Shown here piece by piece: positions 1 through 12,665 of a stretch of DNA of 64,000 nucleotides. The position numbers and the translations under genes are program-made. Numbering within the stretch: position 1 is the first letter of the stretch; each line of letters starts with the position of its first letter. This DNA comes from Branchiostoma floridae (lineage: Eukaryota > Chordata > Leptocardii > Amphioxiformes > Branchiostomatidae), in assembly GCF_000003815.2 (NCBI RefSeq), contig NC_049990.1, positions 1,727,819 through 1,791,818 of the forward strand, read 5' to 3'. The notes beneath the pieces were generated by a model. The model made no database searches. It saw only the letters and a list, made by a program, of their open reading frames with translations, and was not told the DNA's origin.

Positions 1-32
1 GAAGCTCTCTGTTTATGTAGTAATCATATTAG

Positions 33-182
33 TACAATGCTAAACTTTCTTCCAACACTGATGTACATGGATCATAATTTCTTTTTCAAATACATGTATC
101 ATTGATTGTCAAGAGGGTAACAGTGGTCATTGAAAATCTCATCTGTGTACACTTAAGTGTTGGAAGAAAGTTTAGCATTGTA
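33..182. repeat. Short foldback element (MITE-like)
   Basis: Two perfectly matching inverted arms of about 27 bp, at 33-59 and 156-182, begin with TACAATGCTAAAC and enclose about 96 bp of unrelated AT-rich sequence. TA occurs at both outer ends, which suits a TA-targeting Tc1/mariner-type non-autonomous element. No coding sequence is visible. The superfamily is inferred from the ends only. Confidence 0.6.
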
Positions 183-304
183 TATTGTGTAGCGTAAAGA
201 TATCAACAACAATATTTTTCATTTGTCGACAGTTAAAATGGTTCGACAAACAATAGTTAAAATAGATATACTGTGTTAAAGTAATAGGATAGGAAACTGG
301 TCAC

Positions 305-1242
305 CTTTTGCTGGACAACAGCTCTTGGGGAAGACCCAGTTCTGTAAGACGAGGCGTTTTTCTGCTGCACGATCTCTTGCTGCCTTGGAGGAGATGCGGG
401 GCTATTTGACAAAAGTTCCTTCCGTTGGACAATTGCTCTTGGGGATGACGCAGTTTTGTTTGACTGTCTTGGAGACGCCAAAGGACTATCTGACAAGTTT
501 TTCTGCTGCACAATTGCTTTCTGTCTCGGAGAGGAAGCAGGGCTATTTGACAAAACTTCCTTCTGTTGGACAATTGCTCTCGGGGAGGATGCTGTTCTGT
601 TCGACTGTCTTGGAGATGCTAACGGAGAGTCTGACAAGGCGTTTTTCTGTTGGGCGATGGTTTTCTGTCTTGGAGTAGAGAAAGGACTGTTTGACAGGCT
701 GTTTTTCCGTTCGACAATCTCTCGCTGTCTTGGGGAGGCCGAAGGACTGTTTGATACAACGTTTTTCCGCTGTGCAATCGCTCTCGGGGACGACGCAGCT
801 GCACTCTTCGAAAAGCTGTCTTTACGTGGCGAAGTCTCTTTTTGTCTCGGGGACGACACCGAACTGTTGGACGGAATCTCTTTTCTCTGCACAATCACTA
901 TCGGTACAGACTTTTTTCTGGTAGACGAGTTGTTTTCCACTGGCACGATATCTCGCAGTCTAGGAGATGACGACAACAGAGGACTGTTTGTTACAACCTT
1001 CTTTCGCTGGACGATCGTTATAGGAGGGAACGTAGTTCTTTTCGGCGAGGCGTTTTCCTGCGGCGTGTTATCTGACAAGCCGTTTTTCTGCTGCACAATA
1101 TCTTGTGGTTTTGAAGACAATGAGGCACTGTTCAATGAACTGTCTTGCTCCCACATGATTGTTTTTTGTTGCGGGCTTCGACTCATCAGCAAAACAGATC
1201 GGTTGTTCTCACGACTTTCCTCCGACGTCACGACCAACTGTG
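305..1242 (-). CDS. Ser/Pro/Gln-rich repeat exon of an unidentified gene (partial)
   Basis: I do not recognise this protein. The minus strand is open for over 900 bases and encodes degenerate repeats of about 20 residues built round 'SPRQ', 'IVQQKN' and 'LSNSP'. They are rich in Ser, Pro, Gln, Lys and Arg and contain no hydrophobic segment, so the product should be disordered and basic. The exon ends at a good donor (AAAAG|GTGAC after 305), so the gene continues off the left edge. Upstream there is either an acceptor (TGTCTTACAG|, exon start 1242) or a start methionine at 1186 (MSRSPQQ); I cannot choose. The plus strand is also open over 456-1292, a by-product of the repeat composition. The minus frame is preferred because it has splice sites and a plausible disordered composition. 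Confidence 0.45.
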
Positions 1243-2600
1243 CTGTAAGACACAATGGACAGTTTCTCACAGTATCCAGACGCTTTGTTTGATAAATAAT
1301 ACATGCATCATGAGCAAGTGAACGATATGTGATTGACCTTAACTTATTGTTAACTTTATTGTGTCTGAATGACAGCAATCTGTTCATGTGCCTCTCTGGC
1401 TGACAACCTGTGTATTTACCTTAAAGTTTGTAAAATGACATCAATTACAACAATTTGTACGAGTAGAATGTAATTAATTCCTAAAAAAATTAGGCTAAAG
1501 GTAATGGATTGATAAGTTCTTTGGCAGACAAAATTGATGAGGATTAATCAATCTTAGATAACTTAATTACTCAAAGGTAGCTATCGGTAGCTGTTGTTAT
1601 GTACAATTGTATAGTTCAGTTTGCACACGCATTTTTCTCATGGTCATTATTTTATAATGTTTCTCTACTGTGACAATGTATCTATATTTAAAGATTAAAA
1701 GTCACAAACCAGAGTTATCTGACCTCAAATGACAGTAACTCATGATTTCTTAACGACCTTCGCTCATGATTTCTTAACGACCTTGGCCTTTGATTTCTAA
1801 GCGCCCGTGTCAGCTTTGATTTCACCACACAATGGAGTGACATACTCCGGTGTGGAACATCACAGTGAGGGAGGTGATGCGATAATTTGTCACTGACAAA
1901 CTCTGAGTGGCAGATGTGGGTTTTTGCATGCTGGCACCAGAAATAACCCAGACCAGATTACATACAATCTAGAGTTTATGTTGGCTGCAGTACACTAGTC
2001 GATCAACAGAGAGCACTGCTGCTCAACCTAACAAGTTGATTGCCAAGGATCTGTATGATGTAGGTAAAGTTAAAGGTAAAGGTGAAGGTGAGAAAGTCTC
2101 ATGATAGCCTTTTTAAGGCGGTAGTGACACTGAGTCTAGGGCATGGTATTGGGAGTTGAAGCCTTGGCCGGGCTCCTTCCACCAATTTTTACCTCCCCCT
2201 CCCTTTTAAGTCAGGTACCCATTTTTACACCTGGGTGAAATGTCAGAAAAGTCGTGTAAGGTGTCAATCCCAAGGGCACAACATCAGTACTTAGAATGAC
2301 AGAATTTGAATGCAACCCCTACAATCTTCATGTAAAGCAGAAACACAGACTAACCCTAGGCCGAATCCTTGAAACTTAGAAGTTATGTGTAGGTACATAA
2401 AATTATACAATGTACCAATAACCCAAGGATTAATTAAATCCAGAAATGCTAATCCTCTCGGGTGCAAGATACAACTTGCTCATCCGTGATCTTTAATATC
2501 CAAAGCTTTAATGACCTGCATTAGTTCAGAGGTAGAAAATCATGACGCTGCTCAACCCAACAAAGTTTCCAACAAATTCCTCACCTGTGTCGTAGGTGAC
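1243..2600. other. Non-coding stretch with a SINE-like segment
   Basis: No coding exon seen. A short direct repeat ('gatttcttaacgacctt') occurs at about 1744-1785. The segment at about 2050-2300 (AGGTACCCATTTTTACACCTGGGTG, then a GTCGTGTAAGGTGTC-like stretch) resembles 52440-52720 and part of 45690-45900, so it is an interspersed repeat, probably a SINE or LINE tail. Confidence 0.4.
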
Positions 2601-2621
2601 ATTATCAAAGGTACTACTAGT

Positions 2622-2974
2622 CAGGGCTCTAGCCAGCTCGAAATTTTTTTCCGTCAGCCAATTCCCATTGTCGCGAAAACACTATTCCAGGAGTTAGAGA
2701 GACTGAACTAAGACCTTGAAAAACTGGTTTTAATGAGATTATCGAATGCGAAAGGGCACCGACACACATTGTCAACGATCATAACAATAGCAATACAAAC
2801 AGTGTATGGCTTTTACGGCCGTGGACGGCATCCCCAAGCCGCCTGTAGCTTCCACCAAGGAGCTTTTATCAGATTTTTGTCCGTCAAGGTTGACGGATTA
2901 GTTTTAAAATTTTTCCATCACATGCAGCATATTTCCGTCAATTGACGGAAAAACGGACGCTGGCTATAGCCCTG
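2622..2974. mobile_element. hAT-type MITE with perfect 8-bp target duplication
   Basis: The element starts CAGGGCTCTAGCCAG and ends CTGGCTATAGCCCTG: 15-bp terminal inverted repeats with one mismatch. It is flanked on both sides by CTACTAGT (2614-2621 and 2975-2982). An 8-bp duplication with CAGGG termini is the signature of the hAT superfamily. The 353-bp interior has several CCGTCA/TGACGG sub-terminal motifs and no transposase, so it is non-autonomous. The undamaged duplication suggests a fairly recent insertion. Confidence 0.85.
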
Positions 2975-2982
2975 CTACTAGT

Positions 2983-4845
2983 AGACAAACTATCTGACCT
3001 ACATACAGAACCTGCTGGGGGATGTCGAAGGCGGCCTGAGCCTTGCCGCTATTACTGCACTGGCTGCGGACAGACGACAGAAGTGGACAAGACTGCTCTG
3101 CAGAAGACCGATGATGATAATGAGATGTTACAGTGTATTCCAACACATCAAGATTGGACTACGTGCGATCTGACCAGTGCTCTTAAAACTTATCCTTGAG
3201 AGGAAATTAAATACCAGCATTGTAATTGTACAGCTGACACACCAACATGAACATGTAGCACCAATCATGTATTATAGCCCCTTCAACAGTGGCACAGGTG
3301 GAACTCCTCCTTAAGGAAAGGACCTGTCCAAACACTTCACCTTACAAGACTTCACCTGTATACCTGAACACACCTTTTGTGGCAGGTGAAACACCTGAAT
3401 ATTGAGGGAACTAAGGACACTGTGGAACTGAATCAATAGACAAATATTTGATCAATGATTGTACACAGTGGCAATATAGCCTGGCCTTAGCCAAACACTA
3501 TTAACTTTAACTTTAAGGTGATAGGTCTCAAGTTGTCTTCTCTTTTTTGTATTTCTGTATTTTGCAAATTTTTCATTGAAAGGAGTAAGATCATGCAAGG
3601 TATTTGATATCTAGTGACAACATTCACACGTGGTAATTCACAGATCTATTCCAAATTGTCTAAACACAAATTACCTACAATTACTTACAAGGTTTCCCAA
3701 ACTTTCAACATGATCTTCTCCTGTATGAGAATTTAAATGCTTTATTTCACTTAGTCTAATATCTACTTTAGTCTAGTATTCCTTGACACACACACAAAAA
3801 CTGGGATTAGTGGTCCATATATTTTTGTGTTGTGTTGAAAATTTAACTTAGCTTGAGAATGAGTTCTCCCAAAAGATGAACTTTCAAACTCTTCTTGCAT
3901 TTGTTTTCAGATATTTAAGGTTAAGATCATGCAGTAAACACAACATAATTTATGAAATAAATAAAGTACAATTTTACATCATTCTCCAGAGCATTCCCCT
4001 CACAATACATATTCAATTTGATATCTATTACTTTGACAACATTCACATATGGTAATTCACAGACTGAGCTATTAGACTTTATACCCATTTAACTAGGCTT
4101 CACAAACCTTCAACATGCCCTTCTCCTGTATTTTAAGCAGAGTGAGAATTTAAATGCTTTATTTCATTAGTATCTCATTCCTTGACAAACTCACAAAACT
4201 GGGCTTGCAATTGATGGTCAAAATATTTTTGTGCTTTTCAATTTTTGTGTTGGAAATTGCACTATAACTTTGCTTGATTGAGAACGATTTCTACCAACAC
4301 AGATGAACTTTCAAACTACTACTACAGCCTGGACCATGTAACCAAGTAACTGACTTGCTGTTGCCACTAAGCGAGTGTTTGGCAATGAAAGCCAAATTAC
4401 AATGTAGCCAGCCCTACCTCTGCGGCGGCTCTATTGAACTATAAACGCCACCAGCCCAGAACATACAATAATGGCTACACGCCAATTTAGCCCCTACAAT
4501 ACCCGCCGGCCAAGTCTGTTGTACTGGCTGACTTATTGGGCATCCATCAACTTATGTGGGTCCCGGAGGTCAGGCAAGGTCAAGCCAGTTACAGGGTTGC
4601 TGTCATGGCTTTTTGATAAAATAACCTTTTCTGAGGAATAAAAATGATTATACCTTTCACGGCACATCATTATAATCAGTGTTCATACCAGTGCTATCTC
4701 CAGATTAAAACTTTCTTCCACCCCACTCATTATTTCAGAGCCCATGTTGTTGATTTTCCTGGTTAAATATGTCATGTAAAGCTTATCAAAGTATATTTAT
4801 ACTTATCAACAGTTTCATGTCATTTTGGGAGAGATGGGGTAAAAT
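2983..4845. other. Intergenic DNA with a local tandem duplication
   Basis: No gene seen. Two diverged copies of a roughly 400-bp unit occur at about 3590-3910 and 3915-4325. They share 'gagaatttaaatgctttatttc', 'ggtaattcacag' and 'gatgaactttcaaact'. The rest is unremarkable AT-rich sequence. Confidence 0.45.
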
Positions 4846-4914
4846 CATTTTCCGTCGGACCCAACAAACAAATTTCCGTCCCTGGACGGAAGGACGGCTC
4901 CTAGAGATAGCCCT
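4846..4914. mobile_element. Truncated relative of the 2622-2974 hAT MITE
   Basis: The segment carries the same CCGTC/GACGG sub-terminal motifs and ends in GAGATAGCCCTG, matching the right end of the MITE at 2622-2974. I find no matching left terminus or 8-bp duplication, so it is probably a truncated or older copy. Confidence 0.5.
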
Positions 4915-7439
4915 GCTCCAAATACAAGTCTCAAAGTCCCTCTACAACAACAGCTGCTTTAAACGGCCTGCAAATATAAGACATTTCCTCTCTGACAAAT
5001 GTTTCCCCCTTCCCCAAATACAAACCAAATAGCCTTCAAAACCATTATGTTCACCACCAGCAACTTAGCTCAGTGCCCAGAAGTGGTGTCTTGCTCTTGT
5101 ATTGAGGAAACTTGTTAAAAAAAAAATTCTATTTGACTTTATGTACTACGAGAATCAACAGGTGGTTGCTAAGATGTTAGATTGTCTGCACACATTTTGC
5201 CTAGCACTGTGGTGTTCTGCAATGTAAACGCCACGGTAACTATATTTGTACCACTCTCCAAGGAGTCACTAAAATTACCTGATTTTCTGACGAAAATAAA
5301 GTCAAGGTTGTGTGGGAAGGAGGAGACAAGATGCTGACTCATGTACTAGTATTGACAATTGTGAAGACAGGCACTGGTGCAAAGGGACAGTACCACTAAA
5401 ATGATACTTTGGCTAAGTATTTACTAGTAAGGTCTTTTTGTGTGGTATGACTATGAGAACCTTTCCCTTCATAATAACAGTCTGCAAGAGGAAAAATTGG
5501 AAAATTTACAGAAAATCTTCATTTTGTTGTCCTCAATGAGGTTGTTTTTACACACAAGACCCACTCAAAGTACTGATTAAAAGGTTGTGTTCTCGCCTCT
5601 CAAACTCTTTTTGTTTTCTTGAAAATCATTAACAGTCTTGGACAAGCAAACACTGCTTGGCTGAGCAATCAAGGGCTTTCCAAAGAAAACTGGCTTAAGA
5701 TAAGACAATTACGAAACCTGATCCTCTTTAGCTGCAACTGTTATTCTAATGATTATGTGGCTTAAAAGCTGTTCCATGATTTGAACATTAGTTCAGTCTG
5801 TATTGTATATTAAGCTTCATTCTGACTTTACAACTTCTTATTCTTAATATATATATATATAAACAACAGTATTTCATTTTTACTGGGCTTAACCAATGGC
5901 TAGATGTAATGTCAGAAAGAGAAATCGCTGACTTTGTGCCAGCTGTGCCCCCCTTGTTCACTGTACCAGAACATTAACGTTACGCTGTTTCTTTGTGACT
6001 GAGTTACCTTAGGTAAGTGTTGTTAACAAAACTAAAAGAACATTTATCTCGCCATTATAATACCTTTCTCCTAAGTAGGATTGCTATTTATAGATCAATT
6101 GAATAACAGTCTCTAGGTGTTCTAACTAAGGAAGGAAAAACACTCTTAAACATAGAAGAGAACTACAAAATACATGTACATGTATAGCATTCACAGAACT
6201 TCATACACAAACATGCCCTACTTACAAAATACACATAACATACACACTTCGTGAACCTTGGGTTGACACTCTTACTACCTTAACAATTGACATCATAACA
6301 AAAACAACGTAACACAAGAACAGCAGTAAGTTGGGACAGAGAGAAAGAAAATACAAGCTTTTAGACATGACCAACACAGTTCAAGCACTCAGATTTGGTA
6401 AATTTCGTCTTAGAAAGTTACTAAAAGTTTGTAGCAAAATAGAAACAAGTCGAAAGTTTGAAGAACCTATATATAGACTTATAGTCCGCAACACAACGCT
6501 AGGACACCATGCTTTAACCTACCTGCACATTTCCACCTGTAAAACACCACTTGGCGGCTTCTTAATAAGCCAATTCACCTGAAGTACCACTTCTTATCTG
6601 GCCAAAATCTTCGCGAATTCCTTGCCATCTTGTCTAAGGAGTTTAAACTTTCTTGGCGCTCAAATTTGCCAATTAAAGACTCGCAAATTTCAGATGCCAG
6701 TGTGACCAAGCATTTTCGTGCCCTTGCCGCGGTTACCTGACCCGTCGCCAGGTGAACAAAAGACGCCGCCAGGTAAACTTTTACCTGTTCAGACTTCTTA
6801 CAAAGTTGTTACCTTATCGCTACATCACGTCAGCTGACTGTGAGGGACAGTCTATAATTTCTGAAGGAAGGGGGCATTATTACTTTTATAAAAGTTACTT
6901 AAATAGACATCAACATTGATTGTATTTTAAATGTGCATCTATAATTCTACTATTATTATTCTATCTATAGTTATGCTAGTAAAACTATATTGATGACGTT
7001 TTTAATGTCTCTTTTGAACCAAAGGCCTACCTTTATATCAGTGGTATAGTCTAATTACATCCCAGCATGCATCACGTCTGTAAAATCTGTCGTCTTCACT
7101 TCCGGTGTTGAAGTTGTTCAGTTTTGGATCACGTTTTGGCCTTAAACTTCCATTTCCTGTCACAATCGTCCCGCAAACAGCGTTTTCAGGCCGGAACGGT
7201 TGTCTTCTAGCCGGATCGGAAGGTAAGGATGTGTTTTCTGCGCTGTTGGCGGATGTTTTTGCTAGAAAACAGGGTTGGGCGGCGCGTGTTTTCGTTCCCT
7301 TCGGAGCAAACCCCGACCATCCCCCCGAGGGCGCGGGTTTCGCTGACGTGGTCGTCTGGAACTTGTTTACGTCAAGACAGCCGTCAACTTCGGCTCCTCG
7401 GAGGGCACAAGGTCCTTTAAGAAACTTGATTTAAGAACG
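4915..7439. other. Intergenic DNA upstream of PPM1L
   Basis: No convincing coding exon. It holds a short (TA)n run near 5848-5861 and AT-rich unique-looking sequence. From about 7080 the base composition becomes GC-richer toward the PPM1L promoter. An open frame at 7105-7434 lies in this GC-rich part but shows no splice or family support. Confidence 0.4.
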
Positions 7440-7935
7440 CATAAGTGGCAGTAAGTGAAATATATAGACCTGATCCGGGAGTAAATTTATCGATCGAACC
7501 TTAGGAAAAACTGCAAGGATCGCGACTTTGCAAATCACTCTTTTTAGCGCTTGCAATGTAGTCGTAGTCTTGATGTTGTTGTAGTCTTGAAGTCATGTTG
7601 TTTTTGTGATTTTAGAAGACGTTAATCTCTGCTTATTTCAGGCGCTGTAAGCTGACAATGTTGTGTTAAGGTGGGAAAGTTTCTTGGCAGGATTTTTCAG
7701 TCCGCATGGCTAGCTTGCCCCTCCCCCTCCTGTGCAACATACATCATTACGCTATGACAGGCCGCTGTCATCAGACCCGGTAACGTTATCCGTCTGACCC
7801 GGTGGCCACCCCGGTACCAGCACACCACCGAGCCGCTGCACCCAACCCGCTCGGTCCACCCTCACCACGGCCCGCCTGCGCTCCCACCCCGCCCCGCTCC
7901 ACCCTCCCGAGCACGGACACAACAACAACAACACC
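7440..7935 (+). promoter_or_regulatory. PPM1L promoter and 5' UTR
   Basis: CpG-bearing, C-rich sequence from about 7750 runs straight into the initiator context CACCATGG at 7932-7939, a near-ideal Kozak context. No in-frame ATG lies close upstream. The CpG-richer composition against AT-rich surroundings suggests a broad housekeeping-type promoter. The transcription start cannot be placed. Confidence 0.5.
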
Positions 7936-10900
7936 ATGGCCTTCTTCTGCTTACTCTGGAGGGTGGTGAAACATCTCTTATTCCGTCCCGAGACGTGGCT
8001 GATGACGCTGATCGGAGTCGCCATCTACAGCTATGTGCACCACTGGGGCGACATCAAGGCTATTTTTAACCAGGCCAAGCTCTCTCTCAGCTCTAGAACT
8101 TCCCAGCTCGCAGGGATTGCGACGGTGATTCAGGAAAACCATTCCGAATCGTCGAAGGAACCGCAGCTGGAGTTGAGCGAGGATGTGAGCGAGGAGGAAC
8201 TTGCGCAGATCTGGGAATTCCGGAAGGATAACGTTGCGGTGTACGCGATACAGGGACGACGGGAACACATGGAAGACAGGTACGTACGATAGAGAGATCG
8301 ACGTTAGTTTTTGTCTGAACCTTACAACAATACTGGTTTTGCACATGCGTCAAATTTACATTCCTCATACAATTAGACAAATGTATTTTAATCTCCATCT
8401 GCCATTACATTGACAACTGTCTTAAGAAGCAAGAAGAAGTTGAACCTGTGCATACTAGTATGCTTTAGACCTTGTAGTCAGTCATATGTCATATCCTTAC
8501 ACAAATTGTTACTTAGAATCACTAGGAACTGTATTCTATTTACCTTTACCTGTACTTAGTAGCTTGTTAGAGAGCATAAATATTGTTGTAGCTCAACCAA
8601 TGAGAGAGTGGCTAAACGTTTAGATTTGTACATTCCTTTATTTTTATACCATCATATGTTTTTACTTGGGAGGGTGTGGCAGTATAATTGGTCTATGTCA
8701 GGTAAAGGTAAACGTAGTTCCATGACCTTAATGTTCAGGCCATAGGGGCAGTGAGTTGTCATAACAGTTAGTATCCGTCTATATCCAGGTTGTGTTTATA
8801 CAAAATAGTTGTCATTTGTACCTGAAACTTTGAAAGGAAATCATTATGATACAGTGTATACCTGAAATCATAACGTTACAATGACATTCGCCATGATTGT
8901 TTTTTTTATGTAATTTTGGTATGAATGGATTCTGCAAAGTCCAACTGTGCAATAAAAGATATCAGGTTCATTCAATTCAAAATCAATTCCACATCATAAA
9001 GATTAGGTGCTCCATCATTGCCAGTTTATTATCATAGCTGTTCAACCAACTTTTTTCGAATCTTTATTCTGATGTTGTAAATTGGTATAGATTTTTTTAC
9101 ATTTTCAAACTGTTATGAGTGTTATCTGATTTAAATTGGTTAACTTTGCAAAAAAGCAATTGGGACCTTGCTACAAATTTTCATCTTCTCATTCATTCAT
9201 TCATTCAATCAATCTCTAATTTCTGCAGGTACAGTGTCATCACCAACATTGCAAAGAGCGGAGCGTCCGTCTTTGAAATCTTCGATGGGCACGGGGGAGA
9301 CGTAAGTGTTTCAAATTGAAATATAGTTCATTTTTACTCAATTGTTACCGCATGGCCAGTATTACACAGAGGGGTTGGTCATGTCTTCTTGCTTAACCTG
9401 TGAAAGGACTGTTAAAAGATTTGTTCAGATTTAGCCTGGATGCCAGACTGTTTCCAGGGTCTTCACAGTCCAACACCTCGGCTCTAGGGACAACGTGCCT
9501 TAATTTAAGGGAAATTCTACAGCAGGCACCCCTGAGTTAGATTGGGAACTGTTAAAGATTTGTTCAGGTAAAGCATGGATGCCAAACTGTTTCCAGTGTC
9601 TACACAGTCCAACTCCTTGGTTCGGCTTCTGCCCCAAACAAAATTCTACAGCAGGCACCCCTGAGTTACATTGGGCCGGGGTCTGGTATCCAGGCTAGGC
9701 CAGGTAATCTGTGGCACAAAGTCCTTTCAAAGGTATGTTGCAGATTATATGACTGATTAGGATTGTAGCAGCATTTCTTCTCCCAATGTCAGAAACATCG
9801 AAGCTGGTGTGTTACGCCGAACAGCGGTTATACCGGCTATATAGATACAGATACAGATACAGATCATGACTGAGACAAGCATGGCTCACTAAGAGTAAGA
9901 ATAAGGAGGTCTCTTTTCAACCTCCTTGCTAAGAGTTAACTTAAGACTACTGGTAACTGACCCAGTAGGAGAAGCAAATTGGTTTGTGCTCAATAACATT
10001 CCCTACTAGTCTGTGTAACGCAAACTCCGCTATCCGGAGCTTGTAGACTCCTCCCCGCGGCGCGGCAATGTACGAGTCGACGGGCCTGAGAAGCGCGATT
10101 AAATCAGGCTACATTCCCTACCATATAACAATCAATAATGAAACCATCTTAATTGTAAACATTCCCTTTAAAAACCTAGCTCAAAGAGGATACATGTATT
10201 GGCGTTCTCCCATGTGCATAACCATGTAATTTTTAGTTTTACCTGCCTGGTGGTTTCGACAGTCTGTCTGGTACCCACCTCAAGGCTATATTGACAGGTG
10301 TAAGTTAGATACTTGGTTGTGTAAAGGAAAATGCCAATATCCCCTGACCTACCAATCTGACACTGACAGAACTATTCACTGAATGTAACTACTCGTATAA
10401 CACTTGAGCAGATTTTTCTATGATGACGTCATTCTTATGGTCTAAAAAATTGCAATTGGCAAGACTTTGCCATAGACAATTAATATTCAGTACAGTCAAT
10501 CATATTTCTTCTCCCAAAGAAGTAGGTTTTAGATGAAGAAAACATACCACCGACATACCCAGGAAAATAAAACCTAAAACTGTAAAAGCTGAAATTATGA
10601 ACATTTTGGTACATTTTGTCAACTATTTCTTCACAGTTTTTCGTCTGCAATTATTGTTAATTGTACTGCCTATATATTAGTTGATGTACATTCACATGTA
10701 TTTATCATATCCAGACATAATAATAAATATTTAGTCCCTTAAACATGTACATTTTACATACCGATTTTATTTCGGAGTCCGTGAGAACATACAATATAGG
10801 ACTTATAGACAGATAAATTGAATATCCGGTACATGTGTACACACGCACAGAAAAATCTTGCAGAAAAACAGCTTATCTTATATTTTATTCATGAGTTCTG

Positions 10901-12582
10901 TCATAAGGTATTCAATAACATGGCTGGGATTCTGGGATATTTCTTTTATTTCATTCCCCTGGGAATGGGTTTAAGGCACGTTACATGTTGGGTGTGAAGC
11001 ATGTAACATACTGTAAATGCATTTACTTTCGCAGTAGTGGTAAAATGGAGTGTTTGCAGTAATTTTAAGTTCGTGGTAGCGCCATAGACTGCAGTCTCAT
11101 ACAATGATGGAAAAAATGTCCGTGGTGGTTTTAAGTTGGTGGTGAAGTGGTCACAGCGGAAACCACAAACATGAAACCACCGCGAACATTTCTGCATTAC
11201 AGTATTGGTTTGACAGTTGTGAAGTAGCCCCCACCAGGCCTTCCTACGGGGGTGCGGGGATCGTAGCCTCCACCAGGCCTTCCATGGGGGTGCGGGGATC
11301 GTAGCCTCCACCAGGCCTTCCTACGGGGGTGCAGGGATCGTAGCCTCCACCAGGCCTTCCTACGGGGGTGCGGGGATCGTAGCCTCCACCAGGCCTTCCT
11401 ACGGGGGTGCGGGGATCGTAGCCTCCACCAGGCCTTCCTATGGGGGTGCGGGGATCGTAGCCTCCACCAGGCCTTCCTACGGGGGTGCGGGGATCGTAGC
11501 CTCCACCAGGCCTTCCTACGGGGGTGCGGGGATCGTAGCCCTCCACCAGGCCTTCCTACGGGGGTGCGGGGATCGTAGCCTCCACCAGGCCTTCCTACGG
11601 GGGTGCGGGGATCGTAGCCTCCACCAGGCCTTCCTACGGGGGTGCGGGGATCGTAGCCTCCACCAGGCCTTCCTACGGGGGTGCAGGGATCGTAGCCTCC
11701 ACCAGGCCTTCCTACGGGGGTGCGGGGATCGTAGAACTCTGGAAAATTAGCCAGAGGAGTCAGTCCATGCTAATGTTTGTGTCTGCCCAGCCGACCAACA
11801 CCTCTGGTAGCAAAACTCCCCTGGCAAATTATTCTCCCTATAATAGCCAGCGTGATCAGTCTGGTGTAAAGCATTGGTTTCACAGCTGTGTGTATCCTTT
11901 AGTAATAGCAATGACCCATGTCATATATGCCATTTGTATTTTGATGGTATGTTATGAGGATAAGGGTCGTTGACATTATGATATGAACTTTCGATAGGTA
12001 TAATGGTATGTCATTATAGTGAATAAAATCTCTTATTAGCTCGAGTCTATAGTAGCTTTAAAATATGATATAAATGTATTTTTTTACAAACTTTAAAAAA
12101 TAGCCTCAATATAGAAAGCCTTTTTCAGTTTATAATCAAAGACGTGATGATTTTCTTGGTAACCACATGTATTTGAGATGGTACATTGTAGATTTTCTCT
12201 CTAACTCTGACTTCATGTCCATATTTCCTATTCTGAAAACCATGTGGCAAATTTTAAGTCAGGCCCAAAGTTACGTAATGATCACTCACCCCATGTGCTA
12301 TGTGTATTCAGCTTGGTTATAGGGTCAGTGGGCTTTCCTGAAACACAAACATTTTTTTTAATCCCTAGTCCTGTTCCAACACACACCCTGTGTGCTGTGT
12401 GTGTTCAGATTAGGGTCTGCAGGATTGGTCAGTTTCCTGAAACACACCATTTTTTTCTCAGGCCTAGCCCCTATTACATCACACCCCCATGTGCTATGTG
12501 TTCAGGTTAGGGTCTGCAAGATTTTGCTAGGGTCAGTAGTAGGCTTACCTAAACATAACATTTTCCCCCTAGGCCTGTTCCA

Positions 12583-12665
<83 letters not shown>

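Noticed and set aside
456-1292. Plus-strand 278-codon frame, Cys/Phe-rich
   Set aside because: It is the antisense of the SPRQ repeat exon; it lacks splice sites and its periodicity mirrors the opposite strand.
7105-7434. 109-codon frame upstream of PPM1L
   Set aside because: GC-rich promoter-proximal DNA gives open frames easily; no family resemblance, and the PPM1L exon 1 has its own strong start.
11244-11546. Collagen-like repeat protein (YDPRTPVGRPGGG)n
   Set aside because: A minisatellite with unit divisible by three; frame broken by a 1-bp insertion, no start or splice context.
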